From NCBI RefSeq assembly GCF_900460215.1, contig NZ_UHIA01000003.1:496001-560000 (forward strand): a stretch of 64,000 nucleotides of DNA, written 5' to 3'. Numbering within the stretch: the stretch's first letter is position 1; each line of letters starts with the position of its first letter. Below are positions 48,197 through 58,100 of this stretch, one piece after another. The translations under genes were made by a program, and so were the position numbers. The notes beneath the pieces were generated by a model that did not search any database, was not told the DNA's origin, and saw nothing but the letters and a program-made list of their open reading frames with translations. Source of the DNA: Suttonella indologenes. Lineage in GTDB: Bacteria > Pseudomonadota > Gammaproteobacteria > Cardiobacteriales > Cardiobacteriaceae.

Positions 48197-49260
48197 GGGG
48201 AAAGGGACATTTTAGGTGCTAAAAAGTTTGAAAAACCTTATTCTGTAAGGCTTTTAGCGAGGTCAAAAGCTTTGAACACAAAAAATGCTTTTTCTGTGGC
48301 TCAAAACAGGTCAAAAAAGACGGCAGACAAAATCATCAGCAACGATACAAATGCCGGCAATGCGGTAAGCGTTTTAGCAGCAAAAAGCGTCTTAACCCTC
48401 AAGAGTTGTGGACACTTTATAGTAGCGGCAAACAAAGCATGCAAGAGCTCGCCCAACGTTTTTCCTGCAGCCGTAAAACCATTGCTAGATATCTCAAACA
48501 AGCCCAACTTAGAGAGCCTGAACAACGGCATTTTTCATCAGTCAATATCATCATGGATACTACCTACTTTGGACGTAAATTTGGTGTGATGGTGCTGTAT
48601 GACAGCATCAGCCGACAAGCCTTATCGGTCAGCGAGGTTAAATCAGAAAGCAATGCATTGTATCGACAAGCCATACGAGAGCTACAAGAAAAAGGAATAC
48701 ATATTCAGAGTATTATCTGCGATGGCAGAAGAGGATTAACCTCATTATTTCCCGATATTCCCATACAGCTTTGTCAATTCCACCAAGTCAAAACCATTAA
48801 CCGTTATCTGACAAGAAAACCTCAAACAGCAGCGACAGTAGATTTAAAACAACTTGCCTTAAGCCTAAAAAACAGCAGCAAAGCGGCATTTGAAGAGCAT
48901 TTGAATAACTGGCATAAGCAGCATAAAGACTTTCTCAACGAACGTAGCTCAAATCCCGAAACAGGTAAATCACACTATAGGCACAAACGTTTAAGAAGTG
49001 CTTATAACAGTCTGAGGCGCAATCTGCATTGGCTTTTTACCTTTGAAGATTATCCGGAGTTAAACCTGCCAAAAACCACCAATTTGCTTGAAGGAAAATT
49101 TGGTGATCTGAAAAGACTTTTAGCTTGTCATTGCGGCATGGGAAAGGACAATAAGGTTAAGTTTATAAAAGATTATTTTGCTTAAAAAACGCTAGATAGC
49201 ACCTATTTTGTCCCTTAGGGCTAAAGAACTCGAAAACAGCACCTAAAATGTCCCTTTGCT
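48197..49260 (+). mobile_element. Insertion sequence (IS256-like, zinc-ribbon variant) inside fic
   Basis: 1064 bp with near-perfect 20-bp inverted ends (AAAGGGACATTTTAGGTG... at 48201, complement ending 49257) and a 9-bp target duplication CGCATTTTT (48188-48196 and 49261-49269). Identical flanks point to a recent insertion. Confidence 0.93.
48232..49185 (+). CDS. Transposase of the zinc-ribbon IS256-like element
   Basis: Frame open from 48232 to 49185 (317 codons). Bases 48280-48390 encode a zinc ribbon (CFFCGSKQ ... YKCRQCGKRF, two CxxC pairs), followed by a helix-turn-helix (MQELAQRFSCSRKTIARYLK) and the catalytic domain (IIMDTTYFGRKFGVMV, SIICDGRRGL, and a late Glu in LEGKFGDLKRL). There is no ATG or GTG before TTG 48406; starting there would omit the zinc ribbon, so the real start is unclear and may be non-canonical. 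Confidence 0.82.
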   Translation, partial: KTLFCKAFSEVKSFEHKKCFFCGSKQVKKDGRQNHQQRYKCRQCGKRFSSKKRLNPQELWTLYSSGKQSMQELAQRFSCSRKTIARYLKQAQLREPEQRHFSSVNIIMDTTYFGRKFGVMVLYDSISRQALSVSEVKSESNALYRQAIRELQEKGIHIQSIICDGRRGLTSLFPDIPIQLCQFHQVKTINRYLTRKPQTAATVDLKQLALSLKNSSKAAFEEHLNNWHKQHKDFLNERSSNPETGKSHYRHKRLRSAYNSLRRNLHWLFTFEDYPELNLPKTTNLLEGKFGDLKRLLACHCGMGKDNKVKFIKDYFA

Positions 49261-49733
49261 CGCATTTTTATATCAGCGGATATTTTGAAGAACATAAAAA
49301 CCGTTATGTGGATTTAATGCGGCAGGTATCGCAGACGGGCGACTGGAATGAGTGGATAATTTTCTTTTTACAGGCGGTAGAAAGCCAGTCGATGCGTAAT
49401 CTGCACATCTCGGAAAATATCCGCCAGCTTTATGAAGAAATGAAGCAGGTATTCAGCCAAGTTTTAGCCAGCAAACATGCGCTGACGGTATTGGATTTTA
49501 TCTTCACCTATCCCGTATTTCGCAACAGCAGTTTGGCGGAAAAAACCGATTTGCCGCCGGCAACTGCCAATCGCTTGAGCAAAGCCTTACATGAAAAAGG
49601 GCTTTTGACGGTTACCGAAGAAAGTAGCGGTAGAAAATCAACACGTTATTCCTTTGAACATTTGATGAATTTAGTGCGGGTATAAACACAACACCCCATC
49701 CGCAGCCGTCTTTTCTGCCGCGCGATGCCAATT

Positions 49734-49826
49734 TATAGTCTCTTAACTTCAAAATGAGATTATTCTAAGCGCTTCTCCTGACAAAATGTGTATCTCTAAG
49801 TCTCATTTTGAAGTTAAGGTATTATA
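49734..49826. mobile_element. Palindromic MITE-like element, TATAGTCTCTT family (copy 2)
   Basis: 93 bp: TATAGTCTCTTAACTTC... (49734-49759) inverted at 49801-49826, with one mismatch cluster at the right end. Related to 42184-42268. The gap 49686-50011 holds this and the next element and no gene. Confidence 0.75.
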
Positions 49827-49867
49827 TTCTCCAGTTGATACGTCCAAACTTGCCTGTAGAGAACTGC

Positions 49868-49941
49868 ATAGTTGAAGAATTGAAAAAGTATTACAGTGTC
49901 GGCTCGCCGCCTTGTACTACTTTTTCACTTCTCCGACTATA
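49868..49941. mobile_element. MITE-like repeat, TATAG family (copy B) and adjoining half-element
   Basis: 74 bp with imperfect inverted ends (ATAGTTGAAGAATTGAAA... / ...CACTTCTCCGACTATA) and an inner GGCTCGCC loop. Just after it, 49967-49982 (CTATGAATTGACTATA) matches the right end of the 42265-42498 element without its left end. Confidence 0.7.
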
Positions 49942-50011
49942 CCCGATTGAAAATAAATTAATTTTTCTATGAATTGACTATACAAGCAGTGCTAAGCGGG
50001 AGCTATTTTCT

Positions 50012-51070
50012 TCAGCCTGAAATCTTAACGCTGCCGCTAATCGGACGGACGCAGCAGGTTTGGATTTGCTCCTGCCGCGCCTTGACTTCCGCTTTGCTCA
50101 ACCAGCCCAGCCAATAGGCAAAGGCGGTTTGCGTGATATCCACGCTGCTATGATTGCCGTAGCTAATGCCGCCCGAGGGACGGGCATTGATTTCCAAAAT
50201 ATGCTGCCTGCCTTGCGCATCGCCTTTGCTTTGCACGCTGACAATGCCGTCGCAGCCGATGGCGGCAATGACGGCTTCGACTAAAGGCAAGACGCTTTCG
50301 TCGGCGCCGATATGTTGTACGCTGCCTTCTTTGTAGCGGCTAATCGCCAACAGGCTTTCGCCGCGCTCGCACAGTACGTCAATCGAGTATTCGCGTCCTG
50401 AAAGATAGGGCATGAGCAGCATGGGGATGGGACGGGTTTGCACCATGAGGCTGTCTTGATAGGCTTGGATGAATTGCGGCAAATGAATTTTTTTCGCTTC
50501 CGTATGATAGAGATGGCTAAAGCTATCCCAAGTCTCATCGCCGCTATCCAGCCGCCAAAAGCCTTGCGCGAAAATACCGGAAACGGGTTTTACGCATAGG
50601 GCTTGCTGTCCGTGTTGCGCCAGTAGTTCTTGCAATTCTTCTATGTTGTGAAATTCCCAGCCGCCGGCGACCGGAATATGGCGCGCTTGGCAGAAGGCGG
50701 CAAAGGCGGCTTTATTGTCCATCAGATGTAGACTGTCTTCATTCTGCGCGCCTGTGAATAGACGAATGCCGGCTTGGGCAAATGCCGCACGCTGTGCTTC
50801 ATAGGCTTTGCCGTTGCGTCCGCTGAGTAATACGCGCGTTTGATGCCGCCGGGCTTGTTGCAGAACAAAATCGATGCGTTCGGCTTCAGCTTCCGGTTCT
50901 TGGTAGGCAATATCCGCCATATCGGTGATTTCAGGGCGATGATGACGGTGCGAGGCGATAATCTTCAGCGCTTGCGGCGCATGGCTTTTCAGTGCTTGCA
51001 GACTGGCAAGCATATCGCGTTGGCTGGCTTGTCCTTCGGCAAGCCAAATGCTGAGCGCATGTTGCCTCAT
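50012..51070 (-). CDS. ATP-grasp domain protein of unknown substrate
   Basis: 352 aa. It has an N-terminal Rossmann-like part (~1-115) and an ATP-grasp fold: ALCVKPVSGIFAQGFWRL (lysine and loop), MPYLSGREYSIDVLCERGE, and the metal-binding end ILEINARPSGGISYGNHS (~295-312). Such enzymes ligate a carboxylate to an amine or thiol. The substrate is not evident. Its ATG overlaps the stop of the MscS-type channel gene, so the two are co-transcribed. Confidence 0.82.
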   Translation of the reverse strand: MRQHALSIWLAEGQASQRDMLASLQALKSHAPQALKIIASHRHHRPEITDMADIAYQEPEAEAERIDFVLQQARRHQTRVLLSGRNGKAYEAQRAAFAQAGIRLFTGAQNEDSLHLMDNKAAFAAFCQARHIPVAGGWEFHNIEELQELLAQHGQQALCVKPVSGIFAQGFWRLDSGDETWDSFSHLYHTEAKKIHLPQFIQAYQDSLMVQTRPIPMLLMPYLSGREYSIDVLCERGESLLAISRYKEGSVQHIGADESVLPLVEAVIAAIGCDGIVSVQSKGDAQGRQHILEINARPSGGISYGNHSSVDITQTAFAYWLGWLSKAEVKARQEQIQTCCVRPISGSVKISG

Positions 51071-53526
51071 TACATTTTCCCGTCCACATCCGGAATGCTG
51101 TCTTCTGCTTTTTGATGTTTGAGCACGGCGGGCGGCTCGGCATTTTCAGGCGTTTCGATGCGTTTCTGCTCGGCTTCGATTTCGGCTTCGCTTTTGCGCA
51201 TTTGTGCCTGTTCGCGCACGATGTGCAGCGGCGGCGCGCTGCCGTCTTTCATTTCGCCCCAGTAAATAGTTTGATGCGGATAAGGCATTTCAATGCCGGC
51301 TTTGTCGAAATAGAGTTTGACCAAACGGTTATAGGCGCGTCCGATGACCCATTGTTCGCCCGGCAGGGTTTTGATGCGTACACGAATATTGACCGAGCTT
51401 TCCGCTAACTCACTCACGCCCAGAATATTAATCGGCTCCAAGATGCTGCGTTTATGTTCGCCTTTTGCCAGTTCGTCAAAGGCGGCTTTAAGCACTTCAC
51501 AGGCATGATCGATGTCTTCATTGTAGGCAATGCCGTAATCATTAACGTGGAAGGAATAGCCGCGCGTGTAATTCGACACGGTGGTCACGCTGGAAAAGGG
51601 AATGAGATGATAAACGCCCTGCGAATCGCGCAGGGACACGGAACGGATGGAGATTTTTTCCGCCGTGCCGGAGATATTATTGACCATGATGAAATCGCCG
51701 GCGTTCATGGCGTTTTCGATTTGGATAAAGATGCCGGTAATCACGTCTTTAACCAAGGTCTGCGCACCAAAGCCCACCGCCAGACCCAAGACCCCCGCAC
51801 CGGCAATCAAAGGTCCGATATTGATGCCGATTTGCGATAAGACCATCATCAGGCTAATCGCAAAAAAGAACAAAGCCAAGGCATTGCGCAGCAGCGACAA
51901 GAGGGTTTGCTCACGAGCCGAAGGCGCGCCGCGCCCCGTATTCGGGCTGAGGCGGTGTTCGATAAAGGCGGAACAGACAATCCACAGCAGCAGCATGAAT
52001 AATAAAATCAAGACCACACCCAGCCATTTGTCCACAAAAACCCGCCCCGCATCAGAGGCCAACCAAGCATCGAAGGCAATCAAATTCCATGCGCCCAATA
52101 CGCTCAGCACAGCCACCGCAAAGACCACCGTCCGCGCAATCCGCAAAATCAGCGGCACAAAGGCATTTATCTGCCGCTCAATGCCCGGCAAACTGCGCTG
52201 AATATGCTGCGGCAAGCGAATGCCGCGCTTCATGTAAATCGTCATTAAATTGGCAATCAAGCCGCAGCCGCCGACAATCAGCAGGGTTTTCAGCGTGCCT
52301 TGCAGCACAAAGGGCAGAGATTTTTCCGCACGCAGCAGCGTCACCACCAAAAGCATCACAAAATATGCCACCGCCAACCAATGCCAGAGATAAGCCAAAA
52401 GGCGGATTAAGAAAGCCGTAATCGGAAATTCTACTTGCTCGCTTGTTTTGAGCAACTCGGCGCGTACGCTTTTACGCCGCGAAATCACTACCCAGACGCC
52501 GTATAAAAACGCGGCAATCGCGATGATGGTAGAAGAAAGTTGGGCGAGATTGTAGCTCAAATGCGCTTCAATCAATGGAATGCCGACCAAATAGCCATAG
52601 CCTAGCAAATTCAGCAGGGTTGCAATCCAGTGATACCAAAAACGCACCGTTTGATTTTCCGCCGACAGCAAACGCAGTCCGGCAAAACGGTGCGTAAAGA
52701 TCACGCGGATGCCGATTTTCAGCAATTCGATAATCACAAAAGCATTCATAAACAAAGCCGCCTGTATCGACAAACGCCCCGTTTCGCCCACCGCATACAA
52801 AGCAATCGCATTGCCCGCTGCATAAGTGATTAAGAGCAGCAAACCGTCGCCCAAGATAATCGCACCGATCGCGAGCAATTTGCGCACCAAGAGCTGCGAC
52901 CATTCGCTGCGCAAAGCCCAGTCATTGAGCTTTCGCCGCAAGCCCCGCGTCAGATTACGTAAACCATGGTAAATGCACAGCACCGAAACAATCACAATCC
53001 CCACATTGCGCAAAGCCGCGCTGAAAGCTGACCAATCCAAATTGCTCAAACGATAATCGCGTCCGCTGAAAATATCGCGAAAACCCTCCCAGCTGCGCTT
53101 GACGCGGGCGCCCATTTGTCCGGCCAGTTCGCCCGTGTAATCGGCAATGCGGCTGGGCAGACTCGCCGCCTTGCTCAAAGCCGCACGCGTGTTTTCGGTC
53201 ACTTTAACCAAGGCTTCGGCTTCGGCAGTAGCCGCCTCGCTGCTTTGTTCTTCCGCGCTTTGTTCGGCATCTGTCGAGGGTGTCGGTTCCGCTTTGCCGC
53301 TTTTCGGCTCATTTTCCGCCGTTTGCGCAACATCCTCTGTCTGTATCTCTTCTTTAGCAACCGCCCTTAATTGCTTGATTAATTCCTCGCGCTGCTGAGG
53401 ATTTTCCAAGACATTCGCCAATACAGACAGGGCTTCTTTATTGTCAGCGGCGGCGCTTTGCGCCCAAGCGGGATTGAGCATGAATAAGGAGAGTGCGCAA
53501 AGGCAAAAAGCGGTAATAAATCGCAT
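51070..53526 (-). CDS. Large MscS-family mechanosensitive channel (YbiO/MscK-like)
   Basis: 818 aa from ATG 53526; a longer frame begins 17 codons earlier but lacks the signal at its start. Signal peptide ends AWAQ. A Glu/Ala-rich, coiled periplasmic region (~25-165) is followed by about ten hydrophobic helices. The MscS core is near 560-600 (GIGPLIAGAGVLGLAVGFGA, QTLVKDVITGIFIQIE). A cytoplasmic beta domain (NAGDFIMVNNISGTAEKISI) and an acidic Glu/Lys-rich tail end the protein. It relieves turgor on hypo-osmotic shock. Confidence 0.9.
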   Translation of the reverse strand: MRFITAFCLCALSLFMLNPAWAQSAAADNKEALSVLANVLENPQQREELIKQLRAVAKEEIQTEDVAQTAENEPKSGKAEPTPSTDAEQSAEEQSSEAATAEAEALVKVTENTRAALSKAASLPSRIADYTGELAGQMGARVKRSWEGFRDIFSGRDYRLSNLDWSAFSAALRNVGIVIVSVLCIYHGLRNLTRGLRRKLNDWALRSEWSQLLVRKLLAIGAIILGDGLLLLITYAAGNAIALYAVGETGRLSIQAALFMNAFVIIELLKIGIRVIFTHRFAGLRLLSAENQTVRFWYHWIATLLNLLGYGYLVGIPLIEAHLSYNLAQLSSTIIAIAAFLYGVWVVISRRKSVRAELLKTSEQVEFPITAFLIRLLAYLWHWLAVAYFVMLLVVTLLRAEKSLPFVLQGTLKTLLIVGGCGLIANLMTIYMKRGIRLPQHIQRSLPGIERQINAFVPLILRIARTVVFAVAVLSVLGAWNLIAFDAWLASDAGRVFVDKWLGVVLILLFMLLLWIVCSAFIEHRLSPNTGRGAPSAREQTLLSLLRNALALFFFAISLMMVLSQIGINIGPLIAGAGVLGLAVGFGAQTLVKDVITGIFIQIENAMNAGDFIMVNNISGTAEKISIRSVSLRDSQGVYHLIPFSSVTTVSNYTRGYSFHVNDYGIAYNEDIDHACEVLKAAFDELAKGEHKRSILEPINILGVSELAESSVNIRVRIKTLPGEQWVIGRAYNRLVKLYFDKAGIEMPYPHQTIYWGEMKDGSAPPLHIVREQAQMRKSEAEIEAEQKRIETPENAEPPAVLKHQKAEDSIPDVDGKM

Positions 53527-53580
53527 AAGAATAAAAGGTTTCTGAAAAGATGAGCAGTATAACAAACCCGCAGACATAAA

Positions 53581-53602
53581 AAAACGCGCCGAAGCGCGTT
53601 TT
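53581..53602. terminator. Bidirectional terminator at the end of the RND operon
   Basis: AAAACGCGC (53581-53589) / GCGCGTTTT (53594-53602), 4-nt loop; on the minus strand it is followed by seven T, ending the efflux operon before the channel gene. Confidence 0.8.
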
Positions 53603-53612
53603 TGCCGAGAGA

Positions 53613-55175
53613 TTAGAGTTTAATCCTAACTGCGCCCTGCGGCACGGCGGTTTCAGCGGCAGAGGGCTGCTGCGTCTGCACCGGTATTGCGCTTTGCTCC
53701 ATCGGCGCAAGCGATTGAACGGGGTCGATAATCGGCGCAGCGCTCTCGCCTTCGGCGACCGGCATTTGTACGCCGTATTCCTGCAAGCCGCCGCCCATGG
53801 CGGTATATAAATTCACCATGTTTTGCAGCAGACTGAGTTGCACTGCCAAGAGTCCCTGTTGGGCGGTGAAATTGGTGCGTTCGGCATCAATCAAGGTCAG
53901 TCCGTCGGTGACGCCCGCTTCAAAACGCATTTTTTCCAAGCGCAGCACTTCATTTTGCGCTTTGACCGCACGTTGGGTGGCGGCAAATTGCTTGGCGTAG
54001 GATTCGCGCGCCACCAAAGTATCGGCGACTTCTTGGAATGCCGTTTTCACGGCGGATTGATAGCTTTCCACCGCCATTTGCTGACTGATTTCGCTGATGC
54101 GTACATTGGCATTGAGTTGCCCGCGGTTAAAAATCGGCAGACTGATCGCCGGTCCGATGCTCCACACGCTGTTAGGACCTTGCAGCAGCTGATTGAGTTC
54201 CGCAGAGGCGTAGCCGGCACTGCCTGTGAGGCTGATGACGGGGAATAATGCCGCGCGCGCCGCACCGATATTGGCATTGGCGGCTTTGAGGGCGAATTCG
54301 GCTTGGCGTACATCGGGGCGTTGCTGTAAGACGGCGGACGGGATGCCTGCCGGCATTTGCACGGCGGCAAATTGCGCCGACAAATCATTGGCTGCCGGCA
54401 ATTGCAGGCGTTCCAAAGGCTGGGCGACTAGCAGACTTAAGGCATTGAGGGCTTGCTGATAGTTGCGCTGGTAGCCGTAGTAGTCGGCGCGCGCGCTTTC
54501 AATCGCGTTTTCATAGCTGTGCAGGGTCACGCCTGTAATCAAGCCGACGTCAAATTGCATTTTGGCGAGTTTGGCGGTTTCTTCGCGCGCCGCCAATACT
54601 TGCTCCGACAAGTCCATCAAGGCTTTGCTGATGCGCGCGCCGTAATAGGCTTGCGCCACGGCTTTGATGATGGACAATTGCGCCGCATCGCGGGCTTCCC
54701 GAGTTTGCGAATATTGCTGCAAGGCGGCTTCCGACAGAGCGCGAACGCGTCCGAAGAAATCCAGCTCAAAGCTGTTAATGCCGATGCCGGCACGGAAGCT
54801 GTCGGCATAGACTTCTTGTCCTGTCGGTGATGCGCCCGAACCTGTGCGGCTGCGGTTGGCATTGCCGCTGATGCCGACCACCGGCAGGCGGTTGGCTTCG
54901 GCGATGCCGTATTGTTCCGCCGCCAATTGCACGTTCAAGGCGGCTTTGCGCAAATCATGGTTTTGTGCCAAAGCGGTTTCGATTAAAGATTGCAATTGCG
55001 CGTCTTGGAAGAATTCGCGCCAGCCTAGGGCCTGCACGTTTTCTCCGCCATGTTCTTCAATCGACAGTTGCATCCAAGCCGAAGCCAGATCGACTTCGGG
55101 CTGTTCATAGGCGGGAATAAATGAGCAGGCGCTCAGAAAGACCGCCAGAGGCAGGGTTTTTAATAAGCTGTTCAT
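53613..55175 (-). CDS. RND efflux outer-membrane factor (OprM/NodT family lipoprotein)
   Basis: 520 aa. Lipoprotein signal with lipobox LSAC (Cys17), then two repeats of the outer-membrane efflux domain (LIETALAQNHDLRKAALNVQ ... and QQRPDVRQAEFALKAANANIGAARAALFP). A Pro/Gln-rich tail of ~50 residues is longer than usual. It forms the trimeric outer duct for the pump. Start and stop overlap the pump gene by 4 bp. Confidence 0.94.
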   Translation of the reverse strand: MNSLLKTLPLAVFLSACSFIPAYEQPEVDLASAWMQLSIEEHGGENVQALGWREFFQDAQLQSLIETALAQNHDLRKAALNVQLAAEQYGIAEANRLPVVGISGNANRSRTGSGASPTGQEVYADSFRAGIGINSFELDFFGRVRALSEAALQQYSQTREARDAAQLSIIKAVAQAYYGARISKALMDLSEQVLAAREETAKLAKMQFDVGLITGVTLHSYENAIESARADYYGYQRNYQQALNALSLLVAQPLERLQLPAANDLSAQFAAVQMPAGIPSAVLQQRPDVRQAEFALKAANANIGAARAALFPVISLTGSAGYASAELNQLLQGPNSVWSIGPAISLPIFNRGQLNANVRISEISQQMAVESYQSAVKTAFQEVADTLVARESYAKQFAATQRAVKAQNEVLRLEKMRFEAGVTDGLTLIDAERTNFTAQQGLLAVQLSLLQNMVNLYTAMGGGLQEYGVQMPVAEGESAAPIIDPVQSLAPMEQSAIPVQTQQPSAAETAVPQGAVRIKL

Positions 55176-58100
55176 GCTGTTTGTCCTTTGTTTACATCAA
55201 GCGCCGCTTTGACATATTTGTCTTTCACATCATGACCGCCGCCAAAGACTTTGCGCACCACTACATAATAAATCGGCACGAGGAAGACGGCGAGAACGGT
55301 GCCGATCAACATACCCCATAATACGCTCGTACCGATGGCGCGTTGGCTGGCGGAGCTGGCGCCGCTGGCGAAATACAGCGGCACGACGCCGGCAATAAAG
55401 GCGAAAGAGGTCATGATAATCGGGCGGAAACGCAACGCCGCTGCCGACATCGCCGCGCGAACTTTGGTCATACCCTGCAATTGCAAGTCTTTGGCGAACT
55501 CGATAATCAGAATCGCATTTTTCGCTGACAGTCCCATCACGGTAATCATGCCGATTTTGAAATAAATGTCGTTTTCATAGCCGCGAAAGTAGTTACCCAC
55601 CGCCACACCTAAAATCCCCAAGGGAATCACGAGCAATACCGCAAAAGGCACCGACCAACTTTCATACAATGCCGCCAAGCAGAGGAAGACCGCCAGCGCC
55701 GAGAAGGCGTAGATAAAAAGCTCGGAATTACCCGCGCGCACTTCTTCTAAAGACTGCCCCGTCCATTCCACAGCAAAGCCGGGCGGCAATTTCTGCGCCA
55801 AGGCTAGGACTTCCGCCATCGCCTCGCCCGTCGATTTGCCGGGAGCGGCACCGCCTTCAATCGCCATGGCGCTGAAGCCGTTATAGCGGGTCATTTGCTC
55901 GGCGGCGGTAATCCAATGCAAGCTGGCGACGCTGGACAGCGGCACGAGTTTGCCGGTGCTGCTCGGCACGGTAAGCGCCAAAATATCTTCCGGCTGCATC
56001 CGCGATTTGGCTTGCGCCATCACATAGACGCGCTGCATACGTCCCTGATTCGGGAAGTCATTCACATAATTCGAGCCGAGCGCATTGCCCAAGGTGCTGG
56101 CAATGGCAGAGAGCGGCACGCCTTGTGCGAAAGCGGCGTCGCGGTCAATATCGATGCGCAATTGCGGCGCATCCGCCAAACCGCTGGGACGCACGCCCGT
56201 CAAAACTTCGCTTTGCACCGCCATGCCCAGCATTTGATTGCGCGCGGCAAGCAGAGCGGCATGTCCTTGGTTGTTGCGATCCTGCAAATACATGCTAAAA
56301 CCTGAAGACACGCCCAGGCTCGGAATCGCCGGCGGCGTCAGAGCAAAAATAAAGGCTTCGTTGATTTGCTGGAACATGCCGTTGAATTTGCCGGACAAAG
56401 ACATAGCGTCCTGCCCCTCGCCGGTACGCTCGCTCCAATCTTTCAGCGTCATAAAGCTCAGCGCCATATTCTGTCCCTGCCCCGAAAAGCTAAAGCCCAA
56501 TACCGACACCATATTTTTCACCGCCGGTTCGCTTCTAATCATGCTCTCAGCTTTTTCCAACATGGCGCGCGCGCGTTCCTGCGTCGCCCCCGAAGGCAAT
56601 TGATAGGTTGCCAAGACGTTGCCTTGGTCTTCGGTCGGCAGGAAAGAAGTCGGAATCATGCGAAAGAGGAACAAAGCTCCTGCGGTGAGTCCCACAAAGA
56701 CCAGCATCATGAAATAACTGAGGCGAATCATCTTGCCCACGCTGGCCTGATAGGCGCGGGTAATCTTTTTAAACACGCGGTTAAACCAACCGAAAAAGCC
56801 TTTTTTCTCGTGATGGTCTTCGCGCGCCGGCTTGAGCAGGGTGGCGCAGAGCGCAGGGGTCAAAGACAATGCCATGAAAGCGGAGAAGCCGATCGATGCC
56901 GCCATGACCAAAGAGAACTGGCGGTAAATCGCGCCCTGCGCACCGGTCAAAAACGCCATCGGAATAAAGACCGAGACCAATACCAAGGTAATGCCGATAA
57001 CTGCGCCGGTGATTTGCGTCATACCCTTATGCGCGGCTTGATAAGGCGTCAAACCCTCTTCCACCATCAGACGCTCGATGTTTTCCACCACCACAATTGC
57101 ATCGTCCACCACAATCCCGATAACCAGTACCATCGCAAACATCGTCAGCACGTTAATCGACAGCCCCAGCGGATACATCAATGCCACCGCACCCAAAAGC
57201 GAAATCGGCACCACAACCGTCGGGATAATCGTATAGCGGATATTCTGCAAGAACAGATACATCACAACAAATACCAAGCCCACCGCCTCAAGCAGCGTGT
57301 AGAACACTTTTTTCAAAGACAGATTGATAAACAGCGAGGTGTCGTAAGGAATATCCCAAGCAATGCCTTCGGGAAAATACTGCGCCATCGTTTCCATTTT
57401 CTGACGGATTTCCTGAGCTACCGCCACCGCATTACCGCTGGAAGTCAGCTGCACGCCGATACCGACTGCCGGTCGACCGTTCAAACGCGCGACAGTGGAG
57501 TAGGACTGATTGCCGATTTCCACCGTCGCCACGTCTTTAATCCGCACTGCGGCACCGCTGCCCTCGTATTTCACCACGATATTTTCAAAGGCATCGACAT
57601 CTTCCAATTGCCCGAAAACGTTAATCGCGGCGGTAAACTGCTGTCCTTCCACCGCCGGCAAAGCACCCAAACTGCCGGCGCTGATTTGCACGTTTTGCGA
57701 AGCAATCGCGGCGGACACATCGGCAAAAGACAGGCCGTAATTTTTCAGTTTTTGCGGATCGACCCACACGCGCATCGCCTGCTCGGAGCCGAAAACCTGC
57801 ACGCTGCCCACGCCTTCGGTACGCTGCAAATCGGGCTTGACCGTGCGCACCGCATAATCGGAAATTTCTTTAATGTCTTTATTGCTGCCTTCTTCGGCGA
57901 ACAACATCGTAAAGAGCAGGAAAGAAGAACCGCTGGTTTCGACCGTAATCCCCGTATTGCGCACCGACTGCGGCAAACGCGCCTCAACCTGCGAGAGCTT
58001 GTTCTGCACATCGACCTGCGCCAAATCCTCATTCGTGCCGGATTTAAAAGTCAGGGCAATCGAGCCGGCGCCGCTGGAATAGGCCTGCGAAACCATATAA

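Larger units (their letters stand above)
47905..49685 (+). pseudogene. Fic-family protein gene, 5'-truncated and interrupted by an insertion sequence
   Basis: Remnant of a Fic-domain AMP-transferase gene. The first part (47905-48196) starts in mid-protein (KSPGQFKTEQNYLA) and holds the catalytic motif HPFQDGNGRIGR. The second part (49261-49685) continues in frame after one target-site copy is removed (EPHF + YISGYFEEHKNRY) and ends with a winged-helix-like domain (ATANRLSKALHEKGLLTV). The N-terminal half, where an inhibitory helix usually lies, is missing at the dusB junction. Two events, a deletion and an insertion, have inactivated it. Confidence 0.88.
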
